From assembly GCA_030427865.1 (NCBI GenBank), contig JAUICK010000002.1, forward strand, positions 1 to 64,000: a DNA stretch of 64,000 bases, in the 5' to 3' direction. The notes under the pieces were generated by a model. The model was not told where the DNA came from and ran no database searches. It worked only from the letters and a program-made list of their open reading frames with translations. This DNA comes from Bacteroidia bacterium (GTDB lineage Bacteria > Bacteroidota > Bacteroidia > Flavobacteriales > Flavobacteriaceae). Shown here in pieces: positions 45,299 through 54,384 of this stretch (position 1 is the stretch's first letter; each line of letters opens with the position of its first letter). The position numbers were made by a program, and so were the translations under genes.

Positions 45299-45330
45299 AA
45301 AAAGCCTCATCAATTTGATAAGGCTTTTAG
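45299..45330 (-). terminator. Rho-independent terminator after the DEAD-box helicase gene
   Basis: AAAAGCCT and AGGCTTTT form the base of a hairpin whose upper part pairs ATCAA with TTGAT. It is about 20 bp beyond the helicase stop. Confidence 0.8.
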
Positions 45331-45348
45331 TACAGTATAGTTTTATTA

Positions 45349-47148
45349 CTAACGTTCTCTGCGTCTTCTTCCAAAACCACCAGATTTTCTATCGCCAGAA
45401 TTTTTGGGTCTTTCAGAACGTCTATTAGATATTTTTTTACCTCCATCTGACGCGTTTTCAGTTTTCCTACGTCTTCCAAAACCACCATCTTTGTTTCCAA
45501 AAGGTTTTTTACCGCGTTTTCTACCTCCACCATTAGATCGATCTTTTTTAGTAATTTCTACATTAACAGAACGTCCATCAAAATCAGGTTGATTACTTGC
45601 AAAGGCTTCTAAAGTAGCGTTTTCAAAATTTTTGTCAACTTCAAAGAAAGAAAAGGTATCTAAGATATCTATAGCTCCAATTTCAATTTTATCTCCAATA
45701 TTTTGGTCGTTAATTAAACCAATTAATTTAGCCGGATTTAACTTATCTTTTCTACCAATATTAATAAAAAATCTACTCATATCTTCACTAGAAGATCTGC
45801 CACGAGAATTGTCTCTTGTAGATAAATCGTTTAAATCTTTTGCATTTTCATAATAAGATAAGAACGTGTTAAACTCTAAAGAAACAAATTTTTGAATTAA
45901 TTCTTCTCTGGATAAGCCTTCTAATTTTTCGTAAATACTTGGTAAAAATTCTTCGATTTGAGATTCGTTTATTTCTATATTTTGAACCTTATCAATTAAG
46001 TGCATTAATTGATTTTGACAAATTTCTTTTCCAGAAGGAACCTTAGTTTCAACAAATTTCTTTTTTATTATTCTTTCTATTGGCCTTAGTTTTCCTTTGT
46101 CTTTATTACTAACTAAAACTATAGAAATACCTTTATTACCAGCTCTACCAGTTCTACCACTTCTATGGTTGTAGTTTTCTATTTGATCTGGTAATTTATG
46201 ATTTATTACATGCGTTAGGTTGTTTACATCTAAACCACGTGCAGCAACATCTGTAGCAACTAATAGTTGTACCGTTTTTTTTCTGAATTTTCCCATAACA
46301 GAATCACGTTGCGCTTGCGATAAATCTCCATGCAATGCATCAGCGTTATAACCATCTCTAATTAAATTGTCTGCAACTTCTTGAGTTTCTCTGCGGGTTC
46401 TACAAAAAATAATTCCGTAAATATCTGGGTTTAAATCTGCTATTCTTTTTAATGCAGGATAGCGTGTTCTTTCTGTTACTAAATAATATTCATGACTCAC
46501 ATTATCAGAACCTTGGTTCTTTTCACCAGAAGTAATTTCAACTGGCTTGGTCATGTAGTTTTTTGCAATGGCTTCTACTTCTCTAGGAAAAGTAGCAGAA
46601 AATAATAAGGTTTGTTTGGTGTCTGGAGTAACTTCTAAAATATTATCGAGTTCTTCTTTAAAGCCCATGTTTAACATTTCATCTGCTTCATCTAAAACCA
46701 ACCACTCTACATTACCTAATTTTAAAGCTCTTCTGTTAATTAAATCTACAGTTCTACCAGGAGTTCCTACTACAATTTGTGCACCTTTTTTTAGAGCTCT
46801 CATTTGTTCTTCTATGTTAGCACCACCATAAACGGTAACTACTTTCATATTTGGTATATATTTAGAAAAATCTTTGATATTATTACCAATTTGAACTGCT
46901 AATTCTCTTGTTGGAGATAAAATAATAGCTTGTGTGTTTTTATTATCTGCATCTGCTAATTGTAAAATAGGTAAGCTAAATGCTGCTGTTTTTCCTGTAC
47001 CTGTTTGTGCAAATGCTTTTAAATCGTCTGTAGAAGATATAATTTGTGGAATTGCTTTTTCTTGAATAACGGTAGGTTTTTCGTAACCTAAATCCGTCAA
47101 TGCTTTGTTGATAGGTTCTTTTAAACCTAACTCTAAAAATGTTGACAT
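45349..47148 (-). CDS. DEAD-box ATP-dependent RNA helicase (DeaD/CsdA-like)
   Basis: This 599-residue protein has the Q motif region (FLELGLKEPINKALTDLGYEKPTVIQEKAIP), AQTGTGKTAAF (Walker A), SPTRELAVQ, VGTPGRTVD, DEADEML, SATFP, and in the second RecA domain GIIFCRTRR, ATDVAARGLDV and HRSGRTGRAG. After a helical linker comes a DbpA-type RNA-binding domain (about 455-540, FFINIGRKDKLNPAKLIGLINDQ and VNVEITKKDR). A basic Arg/Gly-rich tail (about 545-599, KRGKKPFGNKDGGFGRRRK) follows. This is the CsdA/DeaD layout involved in ribosome assembly and cold adaptation. The leader is about 90 nt long, relatively GC-rich and able to form alternative hairpins. Confidence 0.95.
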   Translation of the reverse strand: MSTFLELGLKEPINKALTDLGYEKPTVIQEKAIPQIISSTDDLKAFAQTGTGKTAAFSLPILQLADADNKNTQAIILSPTRELAVQIGNNIKDFSKYIPNMKVVTVYGGANIEEQMRALKKGAQIVVGTPGRTVDLINRRALKLGNVEWLVLDEADEMLNMGFKEELDNILEVTPDTKQTLLFSATFPREVEAIAKNYMTKPVEITSGEKNQGSDNVSHEYYLVTERTRYPALKRIADLNPDIYGIIFCRTRRETQEVADNLIRDGYNADALHGDLSQAQRDSVMGKFRKKTVQLLVATDVAARGLDVNNLTHVINHKLPDQIENYNHRSGRTGRAGNKGISIVLVSNKDKGKLRPIERIIKKKFVETKVPSGKEICQNQLMHLIDKVQNIEINESQIEEFLPSIYEKLEGLSREELIQKFVSLEFNTFLSYYENAKDLNDLSTRDNSRGRSSSEDMSRFFINIGRKDKLNPAKLIGLINDQNIGDKIEIGAIDILDTFSFFEVDKNFENATLEAFASNQPDFDGRSVNVEITKKDRSNGGGRKRGKKPFGNKDGGFGRRRKTENASDGGKKISNRRSERPKNSGDRKSGGFGRRRRER

Positions 47149-47240
47149 TACTGTGTTTTTGTGGATTCACAGAACGCCCACCTGCAAACCCGTTTATAAT
47201 TCGGACTGATTTTTAATGAGTTATACTCAAAAAATAAAAT
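47149..47240 (-). promoter_or_regulatory. 5' leader of the DEAD-box helicase with two mutually exclusive hairpins
   Basis: On the minus strand GTGG (47178-47181) can pair with CCAC (47161-47164), while CTGTG (47168-47172) can pair with CACAG (47151-47155). The second pairing would place a stem 2 nt before the start codon, and the first would release it. A further TGAGT-ATA-ACTCA hairpin lies at the 5' end of the leader (near 47216-47228). A temperature- or protein-controlled switch is plausible but unproven. Confidence 0.35.
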
Positions 47241-47244
47241 CGTG

Positions 47245-47252
47245 CAAATGTA
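47245..47252 (-). promoter_or_regulatory. -7 promoter element of the DEAD-box helicase gene
   Basis: TACATTTG on the minus strand matches TAnnTTTG. Transcription would start near 47240. Confidence 0.5.
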
Positions 47253-47270
47253 CATTAAATAAAATAGAAA

Positions 47271-48653
47271 CTACTCTTTAGATAATTCTTTTAATTGAGT
47301 GTAAACTTTTGTCGAAGATATAGAGGCATATCCATTTTTAACAATTCCTTTTTTATTAACCATAATAGAACGTGGCATTTTACTGGTTAGAAAGTTATTA
47401 GCCTCGCTTTTATCATCAATATAAAATTGGCTTTTTATGTCTAATTTGTGTATTTTATCATTTGAACTCCCATCAATTTTAATTTGTAAAAAATTTACAT
47501 CAGGAAATTTACCTGATAAATAATTCATTCTAGAAGATATATACATAGGAGAAACATATTCTGGATTCCAAAAAAATATAAAAGAATTTTTTCCTTTTAT
47601 TACTTCGTGAATCGAATGTTTGCTGTTTGTAAAATCGTAAACTATAAAATCGGTTAATTTTTTTCCTTTGTGAATAGCTTTGTTGTCTACAAGCATTTTA
47701 CGAACATGATTTTTGTCTTTTTTATTTGTACTTAAATCGAAGTAGGTATTAAAAGCATCATTGTTTACATCGCAACTTGATTTTTTATAAAAATGACCAA
47801 TTACTGTCTGCTTTAAAAAAGCATTTTTCGATTTTTTTGAGGTTATTTTTTGATTGATGGTTTTTAATAAGTCTTTGGTAAAATCAGAAGAATATTCATT
47901 TGTCATTGGTTTATGACCTAATGTATATGTAATGTTGTATAGATAATTTCTAACATACTGAGCGTATGGAGGGTAATACATTAGAGAATCTATATCTATA
48001 CTAACATTTTTTCTGTGGTTATAGAAAGAAGCATCTAACGTGTGGAAATTTAATTTGTTAGAGTATTTTAAATGCGCTATAGGATACCTTTCTATACGTG
48101 CATAAATGGGGTAAGTTAATGCAACTTTTAGTACATTTTTAAATCTAATAGTTTCGTCTGGATGCTCATCAAGATATTCTTTGTATGTATTATTTTTTAT
48201 GATTAAAATAGAATCAATTTTATGTTTAAAATCGCGAGGCTCTAAAAGATTTAATTGGTAAAATACTTTGTTATCTTTTTCGTCTTCTAAAAAACAGTCA
48301 ATTAAAATGTTGTTTCTTTCTGCACCTTTACCAGCAAATACAAGAGATTCGTCAAAATCCCAAGTATTTAGTCTTAACATCAAACTATCATTAGGTTCTA
48401 AATAAATATATTGGTTTTCAGAACCATGTTTAAAATAATACAAACCTTCTTTGGCTTGGTTAATTTTACCTACAAACCTGTTTTCATTATTTAAAAAGAA
48501 CGTATCAATTACTTCTTCCATAGAATATAAAACAACATGATTTGATTTTGGATTGATAATCTTACCTCCAAAATAAGTATTTGTTTCTTTAGGAGAATTG
48601 CATCCAAAGAAAACAGCAATACATAAAAAGAAACAAAGTAAGTTTTTTAACAT
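47271..48653 (-). CDS. Thioredoxin-fold lipoprotein lacking the CXXC motif
   Basis: This 460-residue lipoprotein (signal ending FFGC, Cys18) has an N-terminal DUF4369-like beta domain (about 25-105, FGGKIINPKSNHVVLY and YFKHGSENQYIYLEPNDSLMLRL), a long helical middle (about 110-315) and a C-terminal thioredoxin/AhpC-like domain (about 328-455, KLTDFIVYDFTNSKHSIHEVIKGKNSFIFFWNPEYVSPMY). Where family members have FWASWCGPC, this protein has FWNPEYVSP (361-369), so both redox cysteines are replaced by Tyr366 and Pro369. The cis-proline region (SKMPRSIMVNKKG) is kept. It can hardly be an oxidoreductase and is more likely a binding or structural protein. It has a -7 promoter at 48679-48686. Confidence 0.85.
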   Translation of the reverse strand: MLKNLLCFFLCIAVFFGCNSPKETNTYFGGKIINPKSNHVVLYSMEEVIDTFFLNNENRFVGKINQAKEGLYYFKHGSENQYIYLEPNDSLMLRLNTWDFDESLVFAGKGAERNNILIDCFLEDEKDNKVFYQLNLLEPRDFKHKIDSILIIKNNTYKEYLDEHPDETIRFKNVLKVALTYPIYARIERYPIAHLKYSNKLNFHTLDASFYNHRKNVSIDIDSLMYYPPYAQYVRNYLYNITYTLGHKPMTNEYSSDFTKDLLKTINQKITSKKSKNAFLKQTVIGHFYKKSSCDVNNDAFNTYFDLSTNKKDKNHVRKMLVDNKAIHKGKKLTDFIVYDFTNSKHSIHEVIKGKNSFIFFWNPEYVSPMYISSRMNYLSGKFPDVNFLQIKIDGSSNDKIHKLDIKSQFYIDDKSEANNFLTSKMPRSIMVNKKGIVKNGYASISSTKVYTQLKELSKE

Positions 48654-48678
48654 ACAGTTTTTAGGGTTTAACTTCGCA

Positions 48679-48686
48679 CAAATTTA
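48679..48686 (-). promoter_or_regulatory. -7 promoter element of the thioredoxin-fold lipoprotein gene
   Basis: TAAATTTG on the minus strand, 25 nt upstream of the start at 48653. Confidence 0.5.
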
Positions 48687-48782
48687 GCAATTCAAGTATG
48701 GTATTGTTGTTAATTCGTTGTTAAAATAGTTCTAAAAAAAGCAATAAAAAATTTCTAAAAAAGGAGTTACCATCTGAGCTAA

Positions 48783-50450
<1,668 letters not shown>

Positions 50451-50460
50451 TGTCAATAAA

Positions 50461-50490
50461 AAGGGAGTTCTTTAGCTCCCTTATTTATTT
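50461..50490 (+). terminator. Terminator between the ABC-F gene and oxyR
   Basis: AAGGGAG (50461-50467) pairs with CTCCCTT (50476-50482), followed by ATTTATTT. It is short but GC-rich for this genome. Confidence 0.7.
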
Positions 50491-50499
50491 AGTAATTTT

Positions 50500-51441
50500 T
50501 TATTTTTTCTGTAACGGACTAATAATTTTTACATCAGAAAATGAAATTGCACCTCTAACAACACCATCAATTGTCTTTTTTAGAGCTTCTATCAATTGCA
50601 TTTTTAATTGCGATTTATGGTAAATTAAACTCACTTCTCTTGCTGGTGGAGGGTTTGTAAATTCTCGTAAGTGTTTTTTATCCACATCATTTAAATCTAA
50701 AGTGTGCAAATAGGGCAGAAGTGTCATACCTAAACCTTCTTTAGATAGTTTTATTAGAGTATCAAAACTTCCACTTTCTAACTGAAATCCTTTTTTATTA
50801 TCAATTTTGTGAGTTCTACACAAATTAATAACACTATCTTTAAAACAATGCCCGTCTTCTAACAATAATATATCTTCCATTTCTAATTCATCAGAAGTAA
50901 TTTGTTTGTTGTTAAAAAGACGATGATTTTGCGGAATTAAACCTACAAAAGGTTCGTAATATAAAGGCCTCTCTTTTATGGCTTCATTTTCTAAAGGTGT
51001 AGCAGCAATAGCAGCATCTATGTGTCCATCAGTTAATTTTCTTACAATTTCTTCTGTGGTTAATTCTTCTATAATCAACTTTACTTTTGGGTACTTTTTG
51101 GTAAAGTTATGTAAAAACATGGGTAATAAAGTGGGCATGATAGTAGGGATAATACCCAACTTAAATTCTCCACCAATATATCCTTTTTGTTGATGAACAA
51201 TGTCTAAAATTCTATTGCTTTCATCAACTATAACTTTAGCTTGTTCTACTATTTTTTTTCCAACTTCTGTAAGTTCAATAGGTTTTTTAGAGCGATTAAA
51301 TATTTGCACATCCAATTCATCTTCTAACTTTTGAATTTGCATACTCAACGTAGGCTGTGTTACAAAACTATGTTCTGCAGCTACTGTAAAGTTTTGGTAT
51401 TCTGCTACAGATAAAACGTATTTTAATTGTGTAATTGTCAT
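50500..51441 (-). CDS. oxyR: Hydrogen peroxide sensor/activator OxyR (LysR family)
   Basis: This 313-residue LysR-type regulator has an N-terminal winged helix-turn-helix (MTITQLKYVLSVAEYQNFTVAAEHSFVTQPTLSMQIQKLEDEL) and a substrate-binding-like domain. Residues 194-208 read LEDGHCFKDSVINLC. The peroxide-sensing cysteine is at Cys199 and its partner at Cys208, the same numbers and spacing as in E. coli OxyR. Oxidation to the disulphide changes DNA contacts and activates antioxidant genes. It is transcribed divergently from dps, and the shared 107-bp region holds a 25-bp LysR-type operator. The C-terminal part NPPPAREVSLIYHKSQLK matches the family. Confidence 0.93.
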   Translation of the reverse strand: MTITQLKYVLSVAEYQNFTVAAEHSFVTQPTLSMQIQKLEDELDVQIFNRSKKPIELTEVGKKIVEQAKVIVDESNRILDIVHQQKGYIGGEFKLGIIPTIMPTLLPMFLHNFTKKYPKVKLIIEELTTEEIVRKLTDGHIDAAIAATPLENEAIKERPLYYEPFVGLIPQNHRLFNNKQITSDELEMEDILLLEDGHCFKDSVINLCRTHKIDNKKGFQLESGSFDTLIKLSKEGLGMTLLPYLHTLDLNDVDKKHLREFTNPPPAREVSLIYHKSQLKMQLIEALKKTIDGVVRGAISFSDVKIISPLQKK

Positions 51442-51471
51442 TTGTAATAAAAAATTTTGATAAAGATATTA

Positions 51472-51496
51472 AAACTATCAATTATAATTATAGTTT
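51472..51496. promoter_or_regulatory. Predicted OxyR operator between oxyR and dps
   Basis: AAACTAT (51472-51478) and ATAGTTT (51490-51496) are a perfect inverted repeat with an 11-nt spacer, giving the T-N11-A core of LysR-type sites. It lies 31 bp from the oxyR start and 52 bp before dps, upstream of the dps -7 element, which is the right place for activation. Confidence 0.6.
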
Positions 51497-51514
51497 ATTT
51501 GAATTATTTTAGAA

Positions 51515-51522
51515 TAATTTTG
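51515..51522 (+). promoter_or_regulatory. -7 promoter element of dps
   Basis: TAATTTTG lies 26 nt before the dps ATG. The OxyR-type palindrome ends 18 nt upstream of it. Confidence 0.45.
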
Positions 51523-51548
51523 AAGTATTAATAAAAATAACAAATAAA

Positions 51549-52022
51549 ATGAACAAAACAATATTAGGCTTAGACAAAAAAGAAACTGCAAATTTAGTTA
51601 ATGAATTAAATGGCTTGTTAGCAAATTTTCAAATTTATTATCAAAATTTAAGAGGTTTACATTGGAATATAAAAGGAAAAAATTTCTTTGAGTTACATGT
51701 AAAGTTTGAGGAATTTTATACAGATTCTCAAACTAAAATAGATGATATTGCAGAACGTATTTTAACACTGCAAGGTAAACCATTGCATACGTTTTCTGAT
51801 TATATAGAGAAATCTTCTGTGCCAGTGGGTAAAAACATTTCTAATGATGTAGAAGGAGTGGAGTTGGTTGTAAATTCGCTTTCAGAATTATTAAAAATAG
51901 AAAGAGTTATTTTAGATTTATCTGATAAAGCAGATGACGAAGGTACAAACTCTATGATGAGTGATTTTATAGCTGAACAAGAAAAAACCATTTGGATGTT
52001 AAATTCTTGGTTAGGGAAATAA
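51549..52022 (+). CDS. dps: Dps family DNA-binding ferritin-like protein
   Basis: This 157-residue protein should form a dodecamer that oxidises Fe2+ with H2O2 and stores it as mineral, protecting DNA. It has the ferritin-like four-helix bundle: NLVNELNGLLANFQIYYQNLRGLHWNIKGKNFFELHVKFEEFYTDSQTKIDDIAERILTLQG. This holds the intersubunit ferroxidase ligands (His in GLHWN, His in FELHVKFEEFY, Asp/Glu in KIDDIAER). The C-terminal helices EQEKTIWMLNSWLGK match the family. The N-terminus is short with few lysines, so direct DNA binding may be weak. Control by the divergent OxyR is likely. Confidence 0.95.
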   Translation: MNKTILGLDKKETANLVNELNGLLANFQIYYQNLRGLHWNIKGKNFFELHVKFEEFYTDSQTKIDDIAERILTLQGKPLHTFSDYIEKSSVPVGKNISNDVEGVELVVNSLSELLKIERVILDLSDKADDEGTNSMMSDFIAEQEKTIWMLNSWLGK

Positions 52023-52039
52023 TATTTCCTAAAAAATAT

Positions 52040-52179
52040 AGAGGCTGTTTATAAAGTAATAATCTTGTTATTTTAAGGAAAATGGAATGTTGCTGAAAAT
52101 ATATACAATTAAAAATCAGTAATTTAGATTTTTCCGTAAAGTAGAAATGACAGGTTTAAATATTTTTTAAACTGCCTCT
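52040..52179. repeat. Intergenic inverted-repeat element (MITE/REP-like), copy B
   Basis: Arms AGAGGCTGTTTA (52040-52051) and TAAACTGCCTCT (52168-52179) pair with one mismatch. Inside are remnants of the same inner blocks as in copy A at 34368: TTGTTATTTTAAGG / AGAAATGACAGG, and AGATTTTTCCG. At 140 bp it matches copy A in length but is more decayed. It lies between dps and the convergent outer-membrane protein gene and may act as their terminator. Confidence 0.7.
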
Positions 52180-52181
52180 TT

Positions 52182-52820
52182 TTATTTTAGTTGATAAGAA
52201 AGCCCAATTTCAAACCCTAAAATGTTATATCCATTATTAGGCGACTTTAAATTAAAATTAGAAACGTGTCCAATATTTGTTCCAACATATAAAAATGTAT
52301 TTTTAAAGGTTAGATAGGAAAAACCTAAAGCCCCGTTTTCGATAAAAGTAAACCCCTTAGCCAAACGCTCTGTTCTTTTTGTAATCGTAGCAACACCTAA
52401 ACCAATTGTAGTTTGTAACTCTAATTTTTTAAAAAGCTTTTTATTTGCAGCAATACCTATTTCTAAAGCATACAAGTACATTGTTTTTAGCTTGGTAAAT
52501 TCTATTCTTTTTTGTTGATAGTTTTCTTCTGTATCTAACACAAAAAACTTGTTGTGTAGTTGATGTTTTATTACTTGAATTTGTGGTTGAACAATAATTT
52601 GAAAGTCAATTTTTTTCCAAACTCCTAATGAGTAAAAAAACTGACTTTTAAACGTATTTGTTTCGTAATAATAATCCTTATCGTCAAATAAAAAGTTTTT
52701 ATCATTTGCATTATTATAAAGAAAACCTATTTTATTAGGGTATAAAATCCTTTTCTTTTTTTCTTGGCTTAAGGTTGTAAAACCAATACATAGAAAGATT
52801 AATAGAAAAAGAGTTCTCAT
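52182..52820 (-). CDS. Predicted outer-membrane beta-barrel protein, unknown function
   Basis: This 212-residue protein has a signal peptide (LLIFLCIGFTTLSQ). The mature part alternates polar and hydrophobic residues as expected for a small 8-stranded barrel: SLGVWKKIDFQIIVQPQIQVIKHQL, YALEIGIAANKKLFKKLELQTTIGLGVATI and, at the end, GFEIGLSYQLK. No specific family is recognised. It is the last gene of a four-gene minus-strand operon after Gfo/Idh, the zinc-ribbon-like protein and hbd (gap of 5 bp to hbd). Confidence 0.75.
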   Translation of the reverse strand: MRTLFLLIFLCIGFTTLSQEKKKRILYPNKIGFLYNNANDKNFLFDDKDYYYETNTFKSQFFYSLGVWKKIDFQIIVQPQIQVIKHQLHNKFFVLDTEENYQQKRIEFTKLKTMYLYALEIGIAANKKLFKKLELQTTIGLGVATITKRTERLAKGFTFIENGALGFSYLTFKNTFLYVGTNIGHVSNFNLKSPNNGYNILGFEIGLSYQLK

Positions 52821-52825
52821 ATTTT

Positions 52826-53713
52826 TTAAGAAAACATTTTAGCTACTTTTTCTGCTTTTCTACTTTCTGAATAATCGTAAAATCCTTCACCAGATTTTAT
52901 GCCTAATTTACCAGCCATCACCATATTAACTAATAGTGGGCAAGGTGCATATTTAGGGTTTTTAAAGCCATTATACAAAACATTTAGAATAGACAAACAA
53001 ACATCTAAACCAATAAAATCTGCCAATTGCAATGGTCCCATTGGATGTGCCATTCCTAATTTCATAACAGTGTCAATTTCTTTAACGCCTGCAACTCCAT
53101 TATAAAGTGTTTCTATAGATTCGTTAATCATTGGCATTAAAATTCTATTAGCCACAAAACCAGGATAATCATTAACTTCTACAGGAACTTTATGAAGTTT
53201 TTTAGAAAGCGAAACTATAGTTTCCATAACTTCATCAGAAGTGTTGTAACCTCTAATAATTTCTACCAATTTCATTATTGGTACTGGATTCATGAAATGC
53301 ATTCCAATAACCTTATTTGGTCTATTTGTAGCTGCCGCAATTTGAGTAATAGAAATAGATGAAGTATTGGTTGCTAAAATGGTGTTTTCTGGACAAAATA
53401 GGTCTAATTCTTTAAAAATTTTAGTTTTTAAAGTTTCATTTTCTGTGGCAGCTTCTACAACCAAATCTACAGATGCTACTCCTTCTTTAATAGACGTAAA
53501 TGTTACAATATTTTTTAGGGTTTGATTTTTAGTAGCTTCAGAAATTTTTTCTTTTGCAACCATTCTGTCTAAATTTCGAGTAATGGTAGCCATTCCTTTT
53601 TCTAAAGAAGTTTCAGATATATCTATAAGATTAACTTTATAATTAAATTGAGCAAAGGTGTGAGCAATACCATTTCCCATAGTTCCAGCTCCAATTACAG
53701 CTATATTTTTCAT
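52826..53713 (-). CDS. 3-hydroxybutyryl-CoA (3-hydroxyacyl-CoA) dehydrogenase
   Basis: This 295-residue enzyme oxidises or reduces 3-hydroxyacyl-CoA with NAD(P)(H), in fatty acid oxidation or butyrate-type metabolism. It has the Rossmann motif IAVIGAGTMGNGIAHTFAQFNYKVNLID at the N-terminus, ILATNTSSISITQIA, the catalytic His in GMHFMNPVPIMKLVEIIRG, NDYPGFVANRILMPMINE, and the C-terminal helical domain MKLGMAHPMGPLQLADFIGLD. I place the start at the ATG at 53713, directly before MKNIAVIG, because the longer frame from 53764 would run into the preceding gene and adds a non-family N-terminus. It sits within a compact operon. Confidence 0.95.
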   Translation of the reverse strand: MKNIAVIGAGTMGNGIAHTFAQFNYKVNLIDISETSLEKGMATITRNLDRMVAKEKISEATKNQTLKNIVTFTSIKEGVASVDLVVEAATENETLKTKIFKELDLFCPENTILATNTSSISITQIAAATNRPNKVIGMHFMNPVPIMKLVEIIRGYNTSDEVMETIVSLSKKLHKVPVEVNDYPGFVANRILMPMINESIETLYNGVAGVKEIDTVMKLGMAHPMGPLQLADFIGLDVCLSILNVLYNGFKNPKYAPCPLLVNMVMAGKLGIKSGEGFYDYSESRKAEKVAKMFS

Positions 53714-53730
53714 TACATTAAATTTAAAAA

Positions 53731-54375
53731 TTATTGTTCTAATTTGGTTCCGTGCCAAGGACAAAACTTCCAGTTTCCACTCAGTAATTCATTATCAACA
53801 GGGCATTTCTTTTTTTTAACTAAAGATGATAAAGGTAAAGCAAAGCGAAATTTGGTTTGATTTACTTTAATCGTAAATTCTCCTTTTTTATCTGCAAAAA
53901 GTTTGTTTTTGTTAGTATTATCAAAGACAAAAACTTCTATTGTTTTTCCAAATTCTCCTAAAATATTAGAAAGAGTTGGTTTTAACGCATTAATTAAAAC
54001 GGTTAGCTCATCTGGAATATCTTTTAGAGAATTGTATTTTTTTCCTTTAATAGTAATTTTAACAGTTTTAATATCTTTCTTTTTAATACCATCTATCCCC
54101 ATTTCTGCATTTACTACTATAAAGATATTATATTTATCTATAAGTGTAATTATTTCATTAATGGTTTCATCTTTAAAATAATCTGTTTCACTAAGAGCAA
54201 TTTTCCAGTATATACTTGGTAGCCACCAAACTTGTCTATAAATATTGCCTTCTTTTTTTAGTTTTATCAATTCCCTGCCCAATTCCATAAGTTTAATTTT
54301 GGGTTTTTCTTGAGAAAAAGAATTTACATTAAAAAATAAGAAGAAAAGTAAGACAAGCTTAAACAGGTTATTCAT
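53731..54375 (-). CDS. Secreted protein with C-terminal Cys/His cluster, unknown function
   Basis: This 214-residue protein has a signal peptide (LVLLFFLFFNVNSFSQ). The body is a mix of helices and strands (IYWKIALSETDYFKDETINEIITLIDKYNIFIVVNAEMG), with Lys-rich strands in the middle, and the last 25 residues read CPVDNELLSGNWKFCPWHGTKLEQ. Cys191, Cys205 and His208 (CPxD...CPWHG) look like a small metal knuckle or a [2Fe-2S]/haem-proximal element, unusual for a periplasmic protein. I recognise no family. It lies 9 bp after Gfo/Idh and 17 bp before hbd, so it is part of that operon. Confidence 0.75.
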   Translation of the reverse strand: MNNLFKLVLLFFLFFNVNSFSQEKPKIKLMELGRELIKLKKEGNIYRQVWWLPSIYWKIALSETDYFKDETINEIITLIDKYNIFIVVNAEMGIDGIKKKDIKTVKITIKGKKYNSLKDIPDELTVLINALKPTLSNILGEFGKTIEVFVFDNTNKNKLFADKKGEFTIKVNQTKFRFALPLSSLVKKKKCPVDNELLSGNWKFCPWHGTKLEQ

Positions 54376-54384
54376 AAAAATAAA

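Noticed and set aside
53714..53764. Longer N-terminus for the 3-hydroxyacyl-CoA dehydrogenase
   Set aside because: The extra 17 residues overlap the preceding gene and come before the standard MKNIAVIGAG start.
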